DNA of 61,480 nucleotides from Chloroflexota bacterium (GTDB lineage Bacteria; Chloroflexota; Anaerolineae; Aggregatilineales; Phototrophicaceae). The stretch covers positions 1 to 61,480 of the forward strand of contig JAPOYT010000030.1 in NCBI GenBank assembly GCA_026706445.1. Reading direction: 5' to 3'. Made by a program: the position numbers and the translations under genes. Each line of letters begins with the position of its first letter. Positions within the stretch are counted from its first letter, which is position 1. Of this stretch, positions 18,995-27,551 are shown piece after piece. The notes under the pieces were generated by a model. That model saw nothing but the letters and a program-made list of their open reading frames with translations, was not told the origin of the DNA and did not search any database.

Positions 18995-19584
18995 ATATGT
19001 CCCAAGCTGTGACGCCGGAAGACCCTGACGGAGCGCAGCCATACCAAGGCCTGGCCACGCCGATTGACAAACTCATCGTCGCCCTGTCACAGAAGATCGG
19101 GCGCGGGCAAGCAAAGGAAGTTGAGCGCTTCATCAAGTTTGCTTTTGTCGGAACATTGGGTTTCCTTATTGATATTGGCACATTGATCCTCTTGCAGAAC
19201 ACAATTCTGCCGCCTGAGAGCGATCAACAAGTGCTGCTGGCCAATAGCCTCGCCTTCGTGCTGGCCGTTGGCAGCAATTTCATCTGGAATCGATTCTGGA
19301 CCTACCCCGATTCGCGCAGCTATTCGATACGGCGGCAATTGGCGCAGTTCGGAGTCGTCAGTGTAATTGGATTGATCATCCGCAACGTATGGATAAGCGG
19401 CACTTATGATTTGCTCGGTCAGCTGTCGACTACCGCGCTGCAAAGTATGCTGTCTGATTATGCGCCATCCTTGATCGACCAGAACAAGCTGGGCACCAAT
19501 ATCGCGCTGGTATTTGGCGTACTGATCGTGATGATATGGAACTTCGCGGCGAATCGCTTATGGACGTATAACGACATCGAATAA
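18991..19584 (+). CDS. GtrA family membrane protein
   Basis: 197 residues with a cytoplasmic N-terminal stretch of about 45 residues, then four membrane helices. Family blocks are RFIKFAFVGTLGFLIDIGTL, NSLAFVLAVGSNFIWNRFWT and NFAANRLWTY. GtrA proteins take part in polysaccharide or lipid-linked sugar export or flipping, often next to glycosyltransferases. The start is GTG overlapping the previous stop (GTGA), with a second start, ATG, at 18997. The tight spacing places it in the polysaccharide operon between the ligase and the GT4 glycosyltransferase. Confidence 0.85.
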   Translation: MNMSQAVTPEDPDGAQPYQGLATPIDKLIVALSQKIGRGQAKEVERFIKFAFVGTLGFLIDIGTLILLQNTILPPESDQQVLLANSLAFVLAVGSNFIWNRFWTYPDSRSYSIRRQLAQFGVVSVIGLIIRNVWISGTYDLLGQLSTTALQSMLSDYAPSLIDQNKLGTNIALVFGVLIVMIWNFAANRLWTYNDIE

Positions 19585-19585
19585 C

Positions 19586-20731
19586 GTGCGCCGAATCGCC
19601 CTGGATTATACTCCCGCATTTGAGCAGACTGGCGGAATCGGACGATACACGCGCGAGCTCACGGCCGCGCTGGCGGCAATAGATTCATCTAGTTCGTTTC
19701 GTCTTTTTGTCGCGGGCGCCGCGAAAACGCAACTGCCGCAACCGCCGGCGGAGAATTTCACTTGGAAGCCGACTCGAATCAGCGCGAAGTGGCTGGCCCG
19801 TCTCTGGCATCGGATGGGCTTGCGATTTCCGGTAGAGGCATTCGTCGGTCCAGTCGACTTGTTTCATGCGACCGACTTTGTCCTGCCGCCGACCCGCACA
19901 GAAACGCGAACCCTGCTAACCGTGCACGACCTTTCGTTCATTCGCGTCCCCAGTACAGCGAGCCCGGCATTGAAAGCATATTTGGATGAGACCGTGCCTC
20001 GCTCAGTTGAGGCGGCCGACCATGTCCTGGCCGATTCCGCGGCGACCAAATCCGACCTGATTGACCTTTACGGGACGCGCGCGGACAAGATCACCGTGCT
20101 CTACAGCGGCGTCGACAGCGCCTTCAGCCAAGTTTCCGATCCAAAGGAGTTAGAGAGAATGCGCGTCAAATATGGCTTGCAGCAGGTCAGCTACCTGCTG
20201 TCGGTGGGTACGCTGCAGCCGCGGAAGAATTACAGTCGCGTGATAGAAGCATTGTCAGAGGTCCGCCAAATGGGGCAGGATCTGCACTATGTTGTTGCCG
20301 GCGGCAGCGGTTGGCTCGAAGATGAAATGCGGCAGACAATCGAGCGTACGGAAATGAATGACTGTGTACATTTGCTCGGCTTGGTCGAGGATCGGGATCT
20401 GCCGGCGCTATACAGTGGCGCGAGGCTGCTGGCGATGGTCTCGCTTTACGAAGGGTTCGGACTGCCAGCGCTCGAAGCGATGGCTTGCGGAACCCCTGTC
20501 GTCACCAGCAATCTTTCATCGTTGCCAGAAGTCGGCGGGGAGGCGGCGCTGCTTGTTGATCCTTATGATACCGGCGCCATTCGCGATGCAATCGTAAAAC
20601 TTGAGACGGACGCCGACAGAAGAGCGCAGCTGATCCAAGCGGGCTTCTTGCAGGTGAAGCGATTCTCATGGATGCGGGCGGCCAGGCAGCTCCGGTCGAT
20701 TTACGATGAGATGCTGAGCATGCGACGGTAA
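19586..20731 (+). CDS. GT4 family glycosyltransferase
   Basis: 381 residues with a two-Rossmann (GT-B) layout. The N-terminal acceptor domain has the glycine loop [10 protein letters not shown]. The C-terminal donor domain contains [24 protein letters not shown] and the E-x7-E motif [18 protein letters not shown] near residue 288, which binds the nucleotide sugar. Retaining transferases of this type add mannose, glucose or related sugars. There is no membrane helix, so it acts at the cytoplasmic face. The start is GTG, one base after the GtrA stop. Donor and acceptor cannot be assigned from sequence. Confidence 0.88.
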   Translation: MRRIALDYTPAFEQTGGIGRYTRELTAALAAIDSSSSFRLFVAGAAKTQLPQPPAENFTWKPTRISAKWLARLWHRMGLRFPVEAFVGPVDLFHATDFVLPPTRTETRTLLTVHDLSFIRVPSTASPALKAYLDETVPRSVEAADHVLADSAATKSDLIDLYGTRADKITVLYSGVDSAFSQVSDPKELERMRVKYGLQQVSYLLSVGTLQPRKNYSRVIEALSEVRQMGQDLHYVVAGGSGWLEDEMRQTIERTEMNDCVHLLGLVEDRDLPALYSGARLLAMVSLYEGFGLPALEAMACGTPVVTSNLSSLPEVGGEAALLVDPYDTGAIRDAIVKLETDADRRAQLIQAGFLQVKRFSWMRAARQLRSIYDEMLSMRR

Positions 20732-20785
20732 GCCGGCGAAACAAAACGCGCAAAGAATGAGAAGCGATGGCGGAGAATCCAAATA

Positions 20786-21412
20786 TTGAGCCGGAATAAC
20801 CATTTAAGCCATTATTCAGCTTTAGCGGCTCTGCTGGTACTGGTCGGCCTATTGGGTTACATACAGCCTTGGATTGTCTTGCCGACAGGGTCCATGACCC
20901 TCGGCGCCTTTGATCTAGCCGAATGGGCCAGCCTGTTACCGGCTCAACGCGCGACATCTCCGCCGCTGTTGGCGCCCCTGCTTCTGCGTCTGCAACCAGT
21001 GATTCTATGTCTTATCCTTGGCGCGGTCGCTGAAAGCCGAGCGACGATGGCGATCGCGGCAATTGCGATTCTCTTGCTCGCGGCGGCCCAGCTTCCGCCA
21101 TTCGAATATGTTTACGACATCAACAACTTGAATTACCGCCAGCAATTCTTCCTGGCAATCGCCAGTCTAATCGGTGGTATCGCTGCGATACCGCTGCGCA
21201 ATCCAAGGCTCGTCGCGCTCGCGACCATCGTCTTGCCAATCATGGGATTGGCGACGTCCGTACTTGGATTGGCGCAGGCGGAGGCGCTTTACCGTAGTTT
21301 CCAGCTTGGCGCAATTAGCGGCGCCGGCATAGTGATTTTGAGCTTGAGTTATCTCGCGCTGCTGGCGCTTTCCGCTGGCGGCAAGTTTTCGCGGAGACAG
21401 GCGGCTTCATGA
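20786..21412 (+). CDS. Multi-pass membrane protein of unknown function
   Basis: 208 residues. I recognise no family. About five or six hydrophobic segments are visible (ALAALLVLVGLLGYI, LLLRLQPVILCLILGAV, AIAAIAILLLAAAQL, FFLAIASLIGGIAAIPL, LATIVLPIMGLATSVLG, VILSLSYLALLAL), with a loop of about 30 residues after the first helix (EWASLLPAQRATSPP) and a short basic C-terminus. The start is TTG at 20786, supported by GGAGA nine bases upstream; the nearby ATG at 20767 is in another frame and stops after ten codons. It ends the polysaccharide cluster, 54 bases after the glycosyltransferase, so a role in that pathway is possible but unproven. Confidence 0.65.
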   Translation: MSRNNHLSHYSALAALLVLVGLLGYIQPWIVLPTGSMTLGAFDLAEWASLLPAQRATSPPLLAPLLLRLQPVILCLILGAVAESRATMAIAAIAILLLAAAQLPPFEYVYDINNLNYRQQFFLAIASLIGGIAAIPLRNPRLVALATIVLPIMGLATSVLGLAQAEALYRSFQLGAISGAGIVILSLSYLALLALSAGGKFSRRQAAS

Positions 21413-21544
21413 ATCCAGATACTTGGCGCGTTTGCCGAGCAGCTCGGCGATAATCGTCAGTTGCCCGACGCGGACTGATCTCGGAAACTTGCTGCCGAAT
21501 GATTTCAGCCGAATATTCAAAGCCTGTTGCCAGAAACGCGCCAG
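21407..21544 (-). other. Possible small or decayed reading frame
   Basis: A 45-codon minus-strand frame reads plausibly as protein (KSFGSKFPRSVRVGQL, then TIIAELLGKRAKYL) and stops at 21407, convergent with the membrane gene. No ATG/GTG/TTG lies near its 5' end except an internal TTG. The same frame stays open upstream of a single TGA at 21547-21545, so it may be the end of a gene broken by a stop codon. I do not recognise it. Confidence 0.2.
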
Positions 21545-21728
21545 TCATGGGTTAAGACACCCGGTTGCGAAATTCTGGGAAAGCAAATACAGCCGCCGGC
21601 GCTGGCCGAGGCCTTGATTAACCTGCTCCTTTGCGTCAGGGTAAATGCGGAAGCCGCACACGCAGCATAAACGAAAAAGGCAGCATGCGCTGCCTTCTCA
21701 AAATTGCATGACCAAGACGTGAGATAAA
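21413..21728. other. Intergenic stretch after the polysaccharide cluster
   Basis: This 316-base gap holds the possible decayed frame above and, near its right end, the acpP terminator. I see no tRNA, promoter or repeat otherwise. Confidence 0.5.
21672..21696 (-). terminator. Rho-independent terminator after acpP
   Basis: On the minus strand AAGGCAGC-GCAT-GCTGCCTT is a perfect 8-bp stem with a 4-base loop and runs straight into a T tract. It lies about 33 bases past the acpP stop. Confidence 0.85.
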
Positions 21729-21965
21729 TCATTCCATATTTGACTTGATATACTCAACTGCCTGCCCGACGGTCTCGATTCGCTGGGCATCTTCGTCGCT
21801 GATTTCACCGCCGAATTCCTCTTCAAATGCCATGATCAATTCAACCAGGTCAAGCGAGTCCGCTTCGAGGTCTTCCCGAAAGCTGGCGCCCTCCACCACC
21901 CGGTCGTCTTCCACGCCCAAGAGCTCTACCACGATTCCCTTCACACGTTCCTCAATTGTCGCCAT
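21729..21965 (-). CDS. acpP: Acyl carrier protein
   Basis: Carries acyl chains on a phosphopantetheine arm for fatty-acid synthesis and PlsX. The 78 acidic residues have the typical four-helix pattern, and the attachment serine lies in [10 protein letters not shown]. The start is supported by an excellent ribosome-binding site (GGAGG, reading AGGAGGTAGGGC, just upstream). A -10-like TATAAT lies at 22021-22016 on the minus strand without a clear -35. The gene is monocistronic with its own terminator, about 16 kb from plsX-fabF. Confidence 0.95.
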   Translation of the reverse strand: MATIEERVKGIVVELLGVEDDRVVEGASFREDLEADSLDLVELIMAFEEEFGGEISDEDAQRIETVGQAVEYIKSNME

Positions 21966-22067
21966 GTTAGCCCTACCTCCTGGATGGAATCTGATTTGTC
22001 AATTCATGACAGTTCATTATACTAATTTTCCTGCGCCTTGCTAGCCGATTCACGGAATGCGCAATGA

Positions 22068-22096
22068 TTGACAGTCGGCCATATCATCAGTACGAT
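22068..22096 (+). promoter_or_regulatory. Sigma70-type promoter for fni
   Basis: Consensus TTGACA (22068-22073), a 17-base spacer and TACGAT (22091-22096) lie 51 bases before the fni start codon. Confidence 0.65.
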
Positions 22097-22147
22097 TGCC
22101 GCGCATTCATGCAATCGACGATGCTCTGACATAAGGAACACCATTAC

Positions 22148-23191
22148 ATGTCGAAAGTGACGGGGCAGCCCTCCACCGAGAGCCGGAAGGTGGACCACAT
22201 CCGCATTAACCTCGAGAACGATGTTCAGTTTCCGCGCCTAAGCACCGGATTGGAGCGCTATCGATTTTTGCACCAAGCGCTGCCGGAGCTCAGCCTTGAT
22301 GACATTGACACGACTACAAGTCTGTTTGGCAAGCAACTGTCGGCGCCGCTTCTGATTTCGTCGATGACAGGCGGTACAGAAATTGCGCAAGGCATCAACC
22401 GCAATCTGGCTCGGGCAGCGGAGAAACACAGTATCGCAATGGGTCTGGGTTCCCAACGGGCGGCTATCGAAGACAGCGCGCTGGCGGGCAGCTATTGCAT
22501 CCGAGATATCGCGCCCGACATTTTACTCTTCGCCAATGTTGGCGCAGTGCAGTTGAATTATGGATACGGCCTCGAGCAATGTCGGAAAGCAATCGACATG
22601 GTGAGCGCCGATGCGCTGATTTTGCATTTCAACGTATTGCAGGAAGCGGTTCAGCCCGAAGGCGATATCGACTTTTCCGATCTCCTGCGCAAAGTGGAAT
22701 CGATCTGCGCCCGCGTTTCTGTTCCGATAATCGCCAAGGAAGTCGGCTGGGGCTTTTCGGAATCGGCTGTTCGCGATCTTGCTGGCGCCGGCGTGACCGC
22801 AATTGACGTGGCTGGATCAGGCGGCACCTCCTGGAGCGAGGTGGAGTTCCACCGCGCGCCTTCATCTTTTCACGCCAGGGTAGCGCGGAGCTTCGCTGAT
22901 TGGGGCATACCGACAGCGGAAGCCATCCAATACGCGCGGCGGGCTGCGCCAGATTTGCCGATCATCGCGAGTGGCGGCTTACGCGATGGTATCGACATCG
23001 CCAAGTGCCTGGCGCTCGGCGCTGATGTGGCGGGCCTCGCCAGCCCTTTCTTGAAGGCGGCCAGCGATTCGTTCCAGGCAGTTGATGAATTGATTCAAGA
23101 GTTAAAAGCCCAGTTGCGAATCGCGATGCTGTGCACGGCTTCGCGCAATATCGCCGCGCTGCAGCAAATCGAACTCCAGCTCATAGCGTAA
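22148..23191 (+). CDS. fni: Isopentenyl-diphosphate delta-isomerase, type II
   Basis: FMN- and NADPH-dependent isomerase interconverting IPP and DMAPP for isoprenoid synthesis. The 347 residues form a TIM barrel. Family blocks are RKVDHIRI near the N-terminus, PLLISSMTGGTE, GLGSQRAA, the substrate segment LHFNVLQEAVQPEGD, IAKEVGWG, VAGSGGTSW and IASGGLRDG. AAGGA lies upstream of the ATG. Its end overlaps the convergent hemW by 11 bases. Type II isomerase is common in Chloroflexota, archaea and Gram-positives, in contrast to the type I enzyme of Proteobacteria. Confidence 0.95.
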   Translation: MSKVTGQPSTESRKVDHIRINLENDVQFPRLSTGLERYRFLHQALPELSLDDIDTTTSLFGKQLSAPLLISSMTGGTEIAQGINRNLARAAEKHSIAMGLGSQRAAIEDSALAGSYCIRDIAPDILLFANVGAVQLNYGYGLEQCRKAIDMVSADALILHFNVLQEAVQPEGDIDFSDLLRKVESICARVSVPIIAKEVGWGFSESAVRDLAGAGVTAIDVAGSGGTSWSEVEFHRAPSSFHARVARSFADWGIPTAEAIQYARRAAPDLPIIASGGLRDGIDIAKCLALGADVAGLASPFLKAASDSFQAVDELIQELKAQLRIAMLCTASRNIAALQQIELQLIA

Positions 23192-24371
23192 TCTCGTCTA
23201 CAAAGGCGCGGATGACACCATTGCTGAGAAGCCGTCCGTCTTGGCTCAGACCTATACTCTCAGTTGTGACCGTGAGCAGTCCGGCGGCGCTCATCCTGTC
23301 GGCTGGTCCAGCGAATAGCTCGAGGAAGTCGCGGCCGAAGCGCTGGCGGAAGCGCGAGCGATTGATACCCTCTTTTGTCAGACGCAATCCCATCATGATG
23401 GTCTCATAAAGATCGTCAGCTTCGCTCACAAGGATAGTCTTCGACGCGGCTGGCGTCGGAGCGCCTGGAGTGACGCAGGCGGACAAATTCCGCAAAGCGT
23501 TGATATAAGCCCTCGGCGCGGCAATCGTCGAATAGCGGTAGCCACCGCCGAAACCGTGCGCGCCCGCGCCTAGACCGAGGTATTCCAGATTTCGCCAATA
23601 CTGCAAGTTGTGTTGGCACTCCTTCCCGGGAAGGCACCAATTGCTGATTTCGTACTGCTCATAACCGGCCGCCGCCAGCGTCATCGCCGCAAATTCATAC
23701 ATATCGGCAAAGAGGTCATCATCCGGTCGAGGCAACTCGCCAGCTTCGACCATTCCTCGCAGGCTCGTGCCTCCTTTAAGTTCTAAGCCATACATCGAGA
23801 CATGATCCGGCGAAAATCGCAGCGTCGCTCCGACCGTGCCTTGCCAGTCAGCCATAGTCTCGCCGGGCGATCCGAAGATCACATCGAGATTAACGTTGTC
23901 AAACTTTGCGCGCCTGGCATAATCAACGGCCGCCCCCACCGTCTGCAGATCGTGCCTGCGATCAAACATCTGCAGTATCGACTCATTCGCCGATTGCATG
24001 CCGATGCTCAAGCGATTGAAGCCAAGCCGGCGCAAGTCGCGCAGGTAGGCCTCGCTCAAATCATCAGGATTCGCTTCGAGCGAAATCTCCACATCGTCAA
24101 CTATGCGGAAATGCCGCGCAAGCTGTTGCAATATGCGCTCAAATTGGCTCGCGCTCAAAAGCGACGGGGTGCCTCCGCCGAAGTAGATCGTATGGACACG
24201 CTTATCGGAGCAATTGCCTGCCGCGAAAGCCAACTCGCTACAGAGCGCATCCACATACGACGGAATGAGATGCTCCAGATCCGTATAGGTATTGAAGGCG
24301 CAATAGCTGCATTTGACGCTGCAAAAGGGAATATGAAGATAGATTGACATTCCGGTTTCGAAACTCGACAC
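23181..24371 (-). CDS. hemW: Radical SAM protein HemW (heme chaperone, CPDH-like)
   Basis: 396 residues with the radical SAM cluster motif C-x3-C-x2-C in HIPFCSVKCSYCAF. Next come the family blocks YFGGGTPSLL, LEANPDD, NRLSIGMQS and GSPGE. HNLQYW, with the preceding Cys, matches the HNxxYW motif that separates HemW from true oxygen-independent coproporphyrinogen oxidase (HemN). HemW is thought to hand heme to haem proteins; older annotations call it HemN-like. The start could be GTG at 24371 or ATG at 24350. The second gives a protein beginning MSIYLHIPFC, as is usual in the family. It diverges from the phosphatase gene. Confidence 0.92.
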   Translation of the reverse strand: MSSFETGMSIYLHIPFCSVKCSYCAFNTYTDLEHLIPSYVDALCSELAFAAGNCSDKRVHTIYFGGGTPSLLSASQFERILQQLARHFRIVDDVEISLEANPDDLSEAYLRDLRRLGFNRLSIGMQSANESILQMFDRRHDLQTVGAAVDYARRAKFDNVNLDVIFGSPGETMADWQGTVGATLRFSPDHVSMYGLELKGGTSLRGMVEAGELPRPDDDLFADMYEFAAMTLAAAGYEQYEISNWCLPGKECQHNLQYWRNLEYLGLGAGAHGFGGGYRYSTIAAPRAYINALRNLSACVTPGAPTPAASKTILVSEADDLYETIMMGLRLTKEGINRSRFRQRFGRDFLELFAGPADRMSAAGLLTVTTESIGLSQDGRLLSNGVIRAFVDEITL

Positions 24372-24397
24372 GGCTTCTGCTCGCCCAAAGCCAATGA

Positions 24398-24426
24398 TTG
24401 CGTCATTTTCATTGGTAAAATATAAT
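24398..24426 (+). promoter_or_regulatory. Sigma70-type promoter for the PP2C phosphatase gene
   Basis: TTGCGT (24398-24403), a 17-base spacer and perfect TATAAT (24421-24426). The implied 5' untranslated leader is about 115 bases long, unusual among genes here. Confidence 0.6.
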
Positions 24427-24546
24427 TGTGCAAGTTGTCATTCCCTGAAGGCGTCATCACTGGTTGAGATTGACTGATTCTTGTCCGGACGGGCGGAGGA
24501 ACGTGCAACCATGAGGTTCTTGCGCACCGTCTTTTAGGCATTTGCG

Positions 24547-25713
24547 ATGGATTTTCTTCGAAAGCTGTTTGGCCAGCCGTCCCAGGATTCGAAGCGTGGC
24601 CGCGCCAACCGCCGCGCAACGCATGTTACGCCGAGTCGCACGCAGCGTGTAAACATGCCGATCCGGGAGGAAGCGCCGCCCGCTGCGCAAGAAGCCGAAA
24701 CCGACGCCGAGCAGGAGTTCGCGGAAACGATCGCGCCCAATGATGGCGCGCGATCTGCCGAGCCAGCGCCGACCGTAGAGAATCCTGATGACGAGCTAGA
24801 ACCGGAACCTATAGAGACAGAGCCTGGCCAAGGGTCTGCCGCGGCAACTGAGCCGCCCCCAGCAGAAAATGCTGCAGCGGCCACCGAACTCCCGCTGCAA
24901 ACGAGAATCCCGGCGCCGAAGCCAAATTTAAGGCGACAACGAGAGACATTAACTTACGGCATCGCAAGCGATGTTGGCGCCTTGCGCAATAACAACGAAG
25001 ACGCCTGCTTTGGCATGCAGTGGCACTCGATAACGGTGGACGATCGGCCCGACTTCGGCCTTTTCGTCGTCGCCGATGGTATGGGCGGGCACCTCGATGG
25101 CGAGCGCGCCTCTGGCGTGGCTGTGCAGACCATGGCGGCAGAAATGCTCGACCGCATCTATGTGCCGATGCTTAAGGATTTTAATGCTGGCAGCGGTCCG
25201 ACGATTTTGGAGGCGTTGGTAAACGCATCGGAAAAGGCGAATCGGGCGGTCATCAAACGCGTACCGGGCGGCGGCACCACGCTTTCCGCGGTCGCAGTTG
25301 TTGGCAATCTCGCTTATCTGGTCCATGTAGGCGACAGCCGCGCCTACCTGCTGCACGAGGACAAGATTGAACAACTGACAACCGACCATACCTTGGTGCA
25401 GCGGCTTATTGAGATGAATGAACTGACCTTGGAAGAGGCGGCAAACTACCCGCAGAAAAACGTTTTGTACCGCGCGATCGGGCAAAATGAGCAATTAAAG
25501 ATGGAGCGCATGGTCCGTACTTTGCCGCCTGCCTCCAAGGTGCTGATTTGTACCGATGGCTTGTGGGACGTGGTCGAGGACGAGACCATCCAAACAGTGG
25601 CCGCCGAAGCCGAAACGCCGCAGGAGGCTTGTGACCGGCTGGTGCGGCTTGCCAACGACCGCGGTGGCGCTGACAACATTTCTGTCATCGTCTTTAGAGT
25701 GCCGCGCGAATAG
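24547..25713 (+). CDS. PP2C-type serine/threonine protein phosphatase
   Basis: 388 residues. The first 120 are low-complexity, acidic and Pro/Ala-rich, probably disordered. The catalytic domain (about 135-388) keeps the metal-binding motifs of the family: RNNNEDA, VADGMGGH, GTTLSAVAV, HVGDSRAYL, LICTDGLWDVV and GADNISVIV. It should remove phosphate from Ser/Thr with two Mn/Mg ions. There is no membrane helix. A cognate Ser/Thr kinase is not in this window. An OmpR-type regulator follows 97 bases downstream on the same strand. Confidence 0.9.
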   Translation: MDFLRKLFGQPSQDSKRGRANRRATHVTPSRTQRVNMPIREEAPPAAQEAETDAEQEFAETIAPNDGARSAEPAPTVENPDDELEPEPIETEPGQGSAAATEPPPAENAAAATELPLQTRIPAPKPNLRRQRETLTYGIASDVGALRNNNEDACFGMQWHSITVDDRPDFGLFVVADGMGGHLDGERASGVAVQTMAAEMLDRIYVPMLKDFNAGSGPTILEALVNASEKANRAVIKRVPGGGTTLSAVAVVGNLAYLVHVGDSRAYLLHEDKIEQLTTDHTLVQRLIEMNELTLEEAANYPQKNVLYRAIGQNEQLKMERMVRTLPPASKVLICTDGLWDVVEDETIQTVAAEAETPQEACDRLVRLANDRGGADNISVIVFRVPRE

Positions 25714-25810
25714 GACTCATCCTGATACGAGTGGCAATACAATCTCGCCTGCAATCGTAGAAAACCGCATCGCTGCGCCAGTCAGCCAACTGCATTGATC
25801 GGAGACATTT

Positions 25811-26536
25811 ATGAATCCAAGCCTGGCAATGCTGCCAAAGCAAAAGGGCAAGCGGATTTTGGTAGTCGATGATGAGCCAAGAATGATCGGCTTTATACGC
25901 ATGAATTTGGAGTTGGAAGACCACCTGGTAATCGAAGCGCACAGCGGCTTGGATGCGCTGGACGCGATCCGAACGCAGCTGCCCGATTTAGTGCTGCTGG
26001 ATGTAATGATGCCGGAGTTGGATGGATTCGAAACGCTGAGAATGCTGCGGGAATTTTCCGATATTCCCGTGATCATGCTAACGGCAAAGGGCGAAGAGAA
26101 CGACAAAGTTCAAGGTCTGGAGTTGGGCGCCGACGATTACATCACCAAGCCCTTTGGCCCGCGCGAATTGTCCAGCCGCATCAAGGCGATCTTTCGCCGC
26201 CTGGAAAAGCCGTCCACAGAAGAAGCGATTTTGGCAATTGACGACCGATTGAGTGTCGACTTCAACCGCCGCGAGGTTATCGTCGCCGGTGAGCGAATCA
26301 AGCTGCGGCCGACCGAATACAGGCTCCTCTATCACTTGATACGCAACGCCGGCTGGACGGTGCCGCACGATCAGCTGCTGCAGAAAGTATGGGGCTATGA
26401 ATATCGGGACGAAGCGCATTACGTGCGACTATACGTAAATTACTTGCGCGACAAGATTGAAGCGGACCCAGCTAACCCGCAGTATATCATTACCGAGCGC
26501 GGCGTCGGCTATCGATTCGCCGATTTTCGCAAGTGA
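25811..26536 (+). CDS. OmpR/PhoB-family response regulator
   Basis: 241 residues. Residues about 15-130 are a receiver domain: the acidic pair is in VVDDEP, the phospho-acceptor Asp is in [12 protein letters not shown], the Thr is in IMLTAKG, and the Lys is in YITKPF. The C-terminal winged-helix DNA-binding domain shows [14 protein letters not shown] and the typical closing block ERGVGYRF. No histidine kinase gene is adjacent, so it is an orphan or depends on a kinase elsewhere. Its target genes are not apparent. Confidence 0.92.
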   Translation: MNPSLAMLPKQKGKRILVVDDEPRMIGFIRMNLELEDHLVIEAHSGLDALDAIRTQLPDLVLLDVMMPELDGFETLRMLREFSDIPVIMLTAKGEENDKVQGLELGADDYITKPFGPRELSSRIKAIFRRLEKPSTEEAILAIDDRLSVDFNRREVIVAGERIKLRPTEYRLLYHLIRNAGWTVPHDQLLQKVWGYEYRDEAHYVRLYVNYLRDKIEADPANPQYIITERGVGYRFADFRK

Positions 26537-26553
26537 AGGCTTATTGTGAGCCA

Positions 26554-26982
26554 TCAATAGACGAGAAAGCCGAAATCGAGGTAAAGACAGGTTTGCGCTG
26601 CCGAGACCTTCCCGTGTGAGCCGCAGTCTATCGGTCCGTATTGGCGGAAAATGAAGATCGACCGGTCACGCCGTTTCAGTCGTTTTTTGAGCGAATTCCA
26701 CTGTGATTTACTCGGCAACTGCGTCCCCCCAGCCAATTGGAACTGTTTGAGATCGAAAATGGCGCGGAAGTGATGGTCGTCAAACTCAATCAATTCAAGC
26801 AAAGAGGACCCATGGGGTCCGGCAAGCGCGCTGTGCGCGAGTGCGGCGGCATAGCTGCGCTGCACTTTCCGAAACGCTGGCAACTCGCTAGACATGAGAA
26901 CTGTTCCCTGGGATAAGGACTGGCGGATTCCAAAAGATGCGCCAGCCGTCCCGAGCGATACGACGACTTTGCTTGCTGACAT
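26554..26982 (-). CDS. Hypothetical protein
   Basis: 142 residues with no recognised family. The central part (LLELIEFDDHHFRAIFDL) reads like a folded domain with an acidic helix and adjacent histidines, and a basic segment (SLKKRLKRRDRSIFIFRQYG) follows. There are two cysteines near the C-terminus and no signal peptide or membrane helix. It is convergent with the response regulator (18 bases apart) and diverges from the flavin reductase gene. The promoter of the latter begins inside its start region. Confidence 0.5.
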   Translation of the reverse strand: MSASKVVVSLGTAGASFGIRQSLSQGTVLMSSELPAFRKVQRSYAAALAHSALAGPHGSSLLELIEFDDHHFRAIFDLKQFQLAGGTQLPSKSQWNSLKKRLKRRDRSIFIFRQYGPIDCGSHGKVSAAQTCLYLDFGFLVY

Positions 26983-27004
26983 ATTCTAGCACTGCGATTA
27001 TACT
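26976..27004 (+). promoter_or_regulatory. Promoter for the flavin reductase gene
   Basis: CTGACA (26976-26981), a 17-base spacer and TATACT (26999-27004). The start codon lies 25 bases past the -10 box. Confidence 0.55.
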
Positions 27005-27029
27005 CACGCCTTTGGATTAGGGAGGCGCC

Positions 27030-27533
27030 ATGAACGAACTTGACGGGCAAAGTTTCAAGAACATTCTCGCTTGCTGGACTGCGGGCATCACCGTTGCCAG
27101 CGTGAACTCAAATGACGACTGGCAAGCGATCACGGTCAATTCCTTCGCGAGCGTCAGCATGACGCCGCCGCTCGTCTGTCTAAATGTCGCCAATCGGCTG
27201 GATATCTGTCGCTTCATGACAGACGAAGGACATTTTGCGATCAGCATCCTTTCCGACCAGCAGTTAGATCTCGGCAAACGATTCGCCGGATATTTTGACG
27301 GGCAGCTGGAGAATCGATTTGACGGATTGCCATGTGATACAACCGCGCTTGGCGATCCCATCATGCCGCAAGCGATGGCTTGGCTGTCGTGCACGGTCGA
27401 AAAGAAGATTAATTTCGGCGAGAACACGATGTTCGTTGGCAAGGTCCGGGAAGGCGCCTGGACCGACGACAAGACCCCTCTGCTCTATCACAACCGCCTT
27501 TGGGGCGTCTTCCAGGCGACCGAAGAGAAGTAA
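27030..27533 (+). CDS. Flavin reductase-like protein (FMN-binding split barrel)
   Basis: 167 residues, the usual length. Family blocks are GITVASVNSNDDWQAITVNS, FASVSMTPPLVCLNVA and FAISILSDQQ, followed by a short C-terminal barrel ending LLYHNRLWGVF. Members reduce FMN/FAD with NAD(P)H, often for a partner monooxygenase, or simply bind flavin. No partner oxygenase lies beside it, so the substrate is unknown. It has its own promoter and a GGAGG ribosome-binding site. Confidence 0.85.
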   Translation: MNELDGQSFKNILACWTAGITVASVNSNDDWQAITVNSFASVSMTPPLVCLNVANRLDICRFMTDEGHFAISILSDQQLDLGKRFAGYFDGQLENRFDGLPCDTTALGDPIMPQAMAWLSCTVEKKINFGENTMFVGKVREGAWTDDKTPLLYHNRLWGVFQATEEK

Positions 27534-27551
27534 CTGCGCGAGCCCAGTTGT

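Noticed and set aside
21747..21965. Idea that acpP belongs to the plsX-fabF operon.
   Set aside because: It is 16 kb away, on the other strand, with its own ribosome-binding site and terminator.
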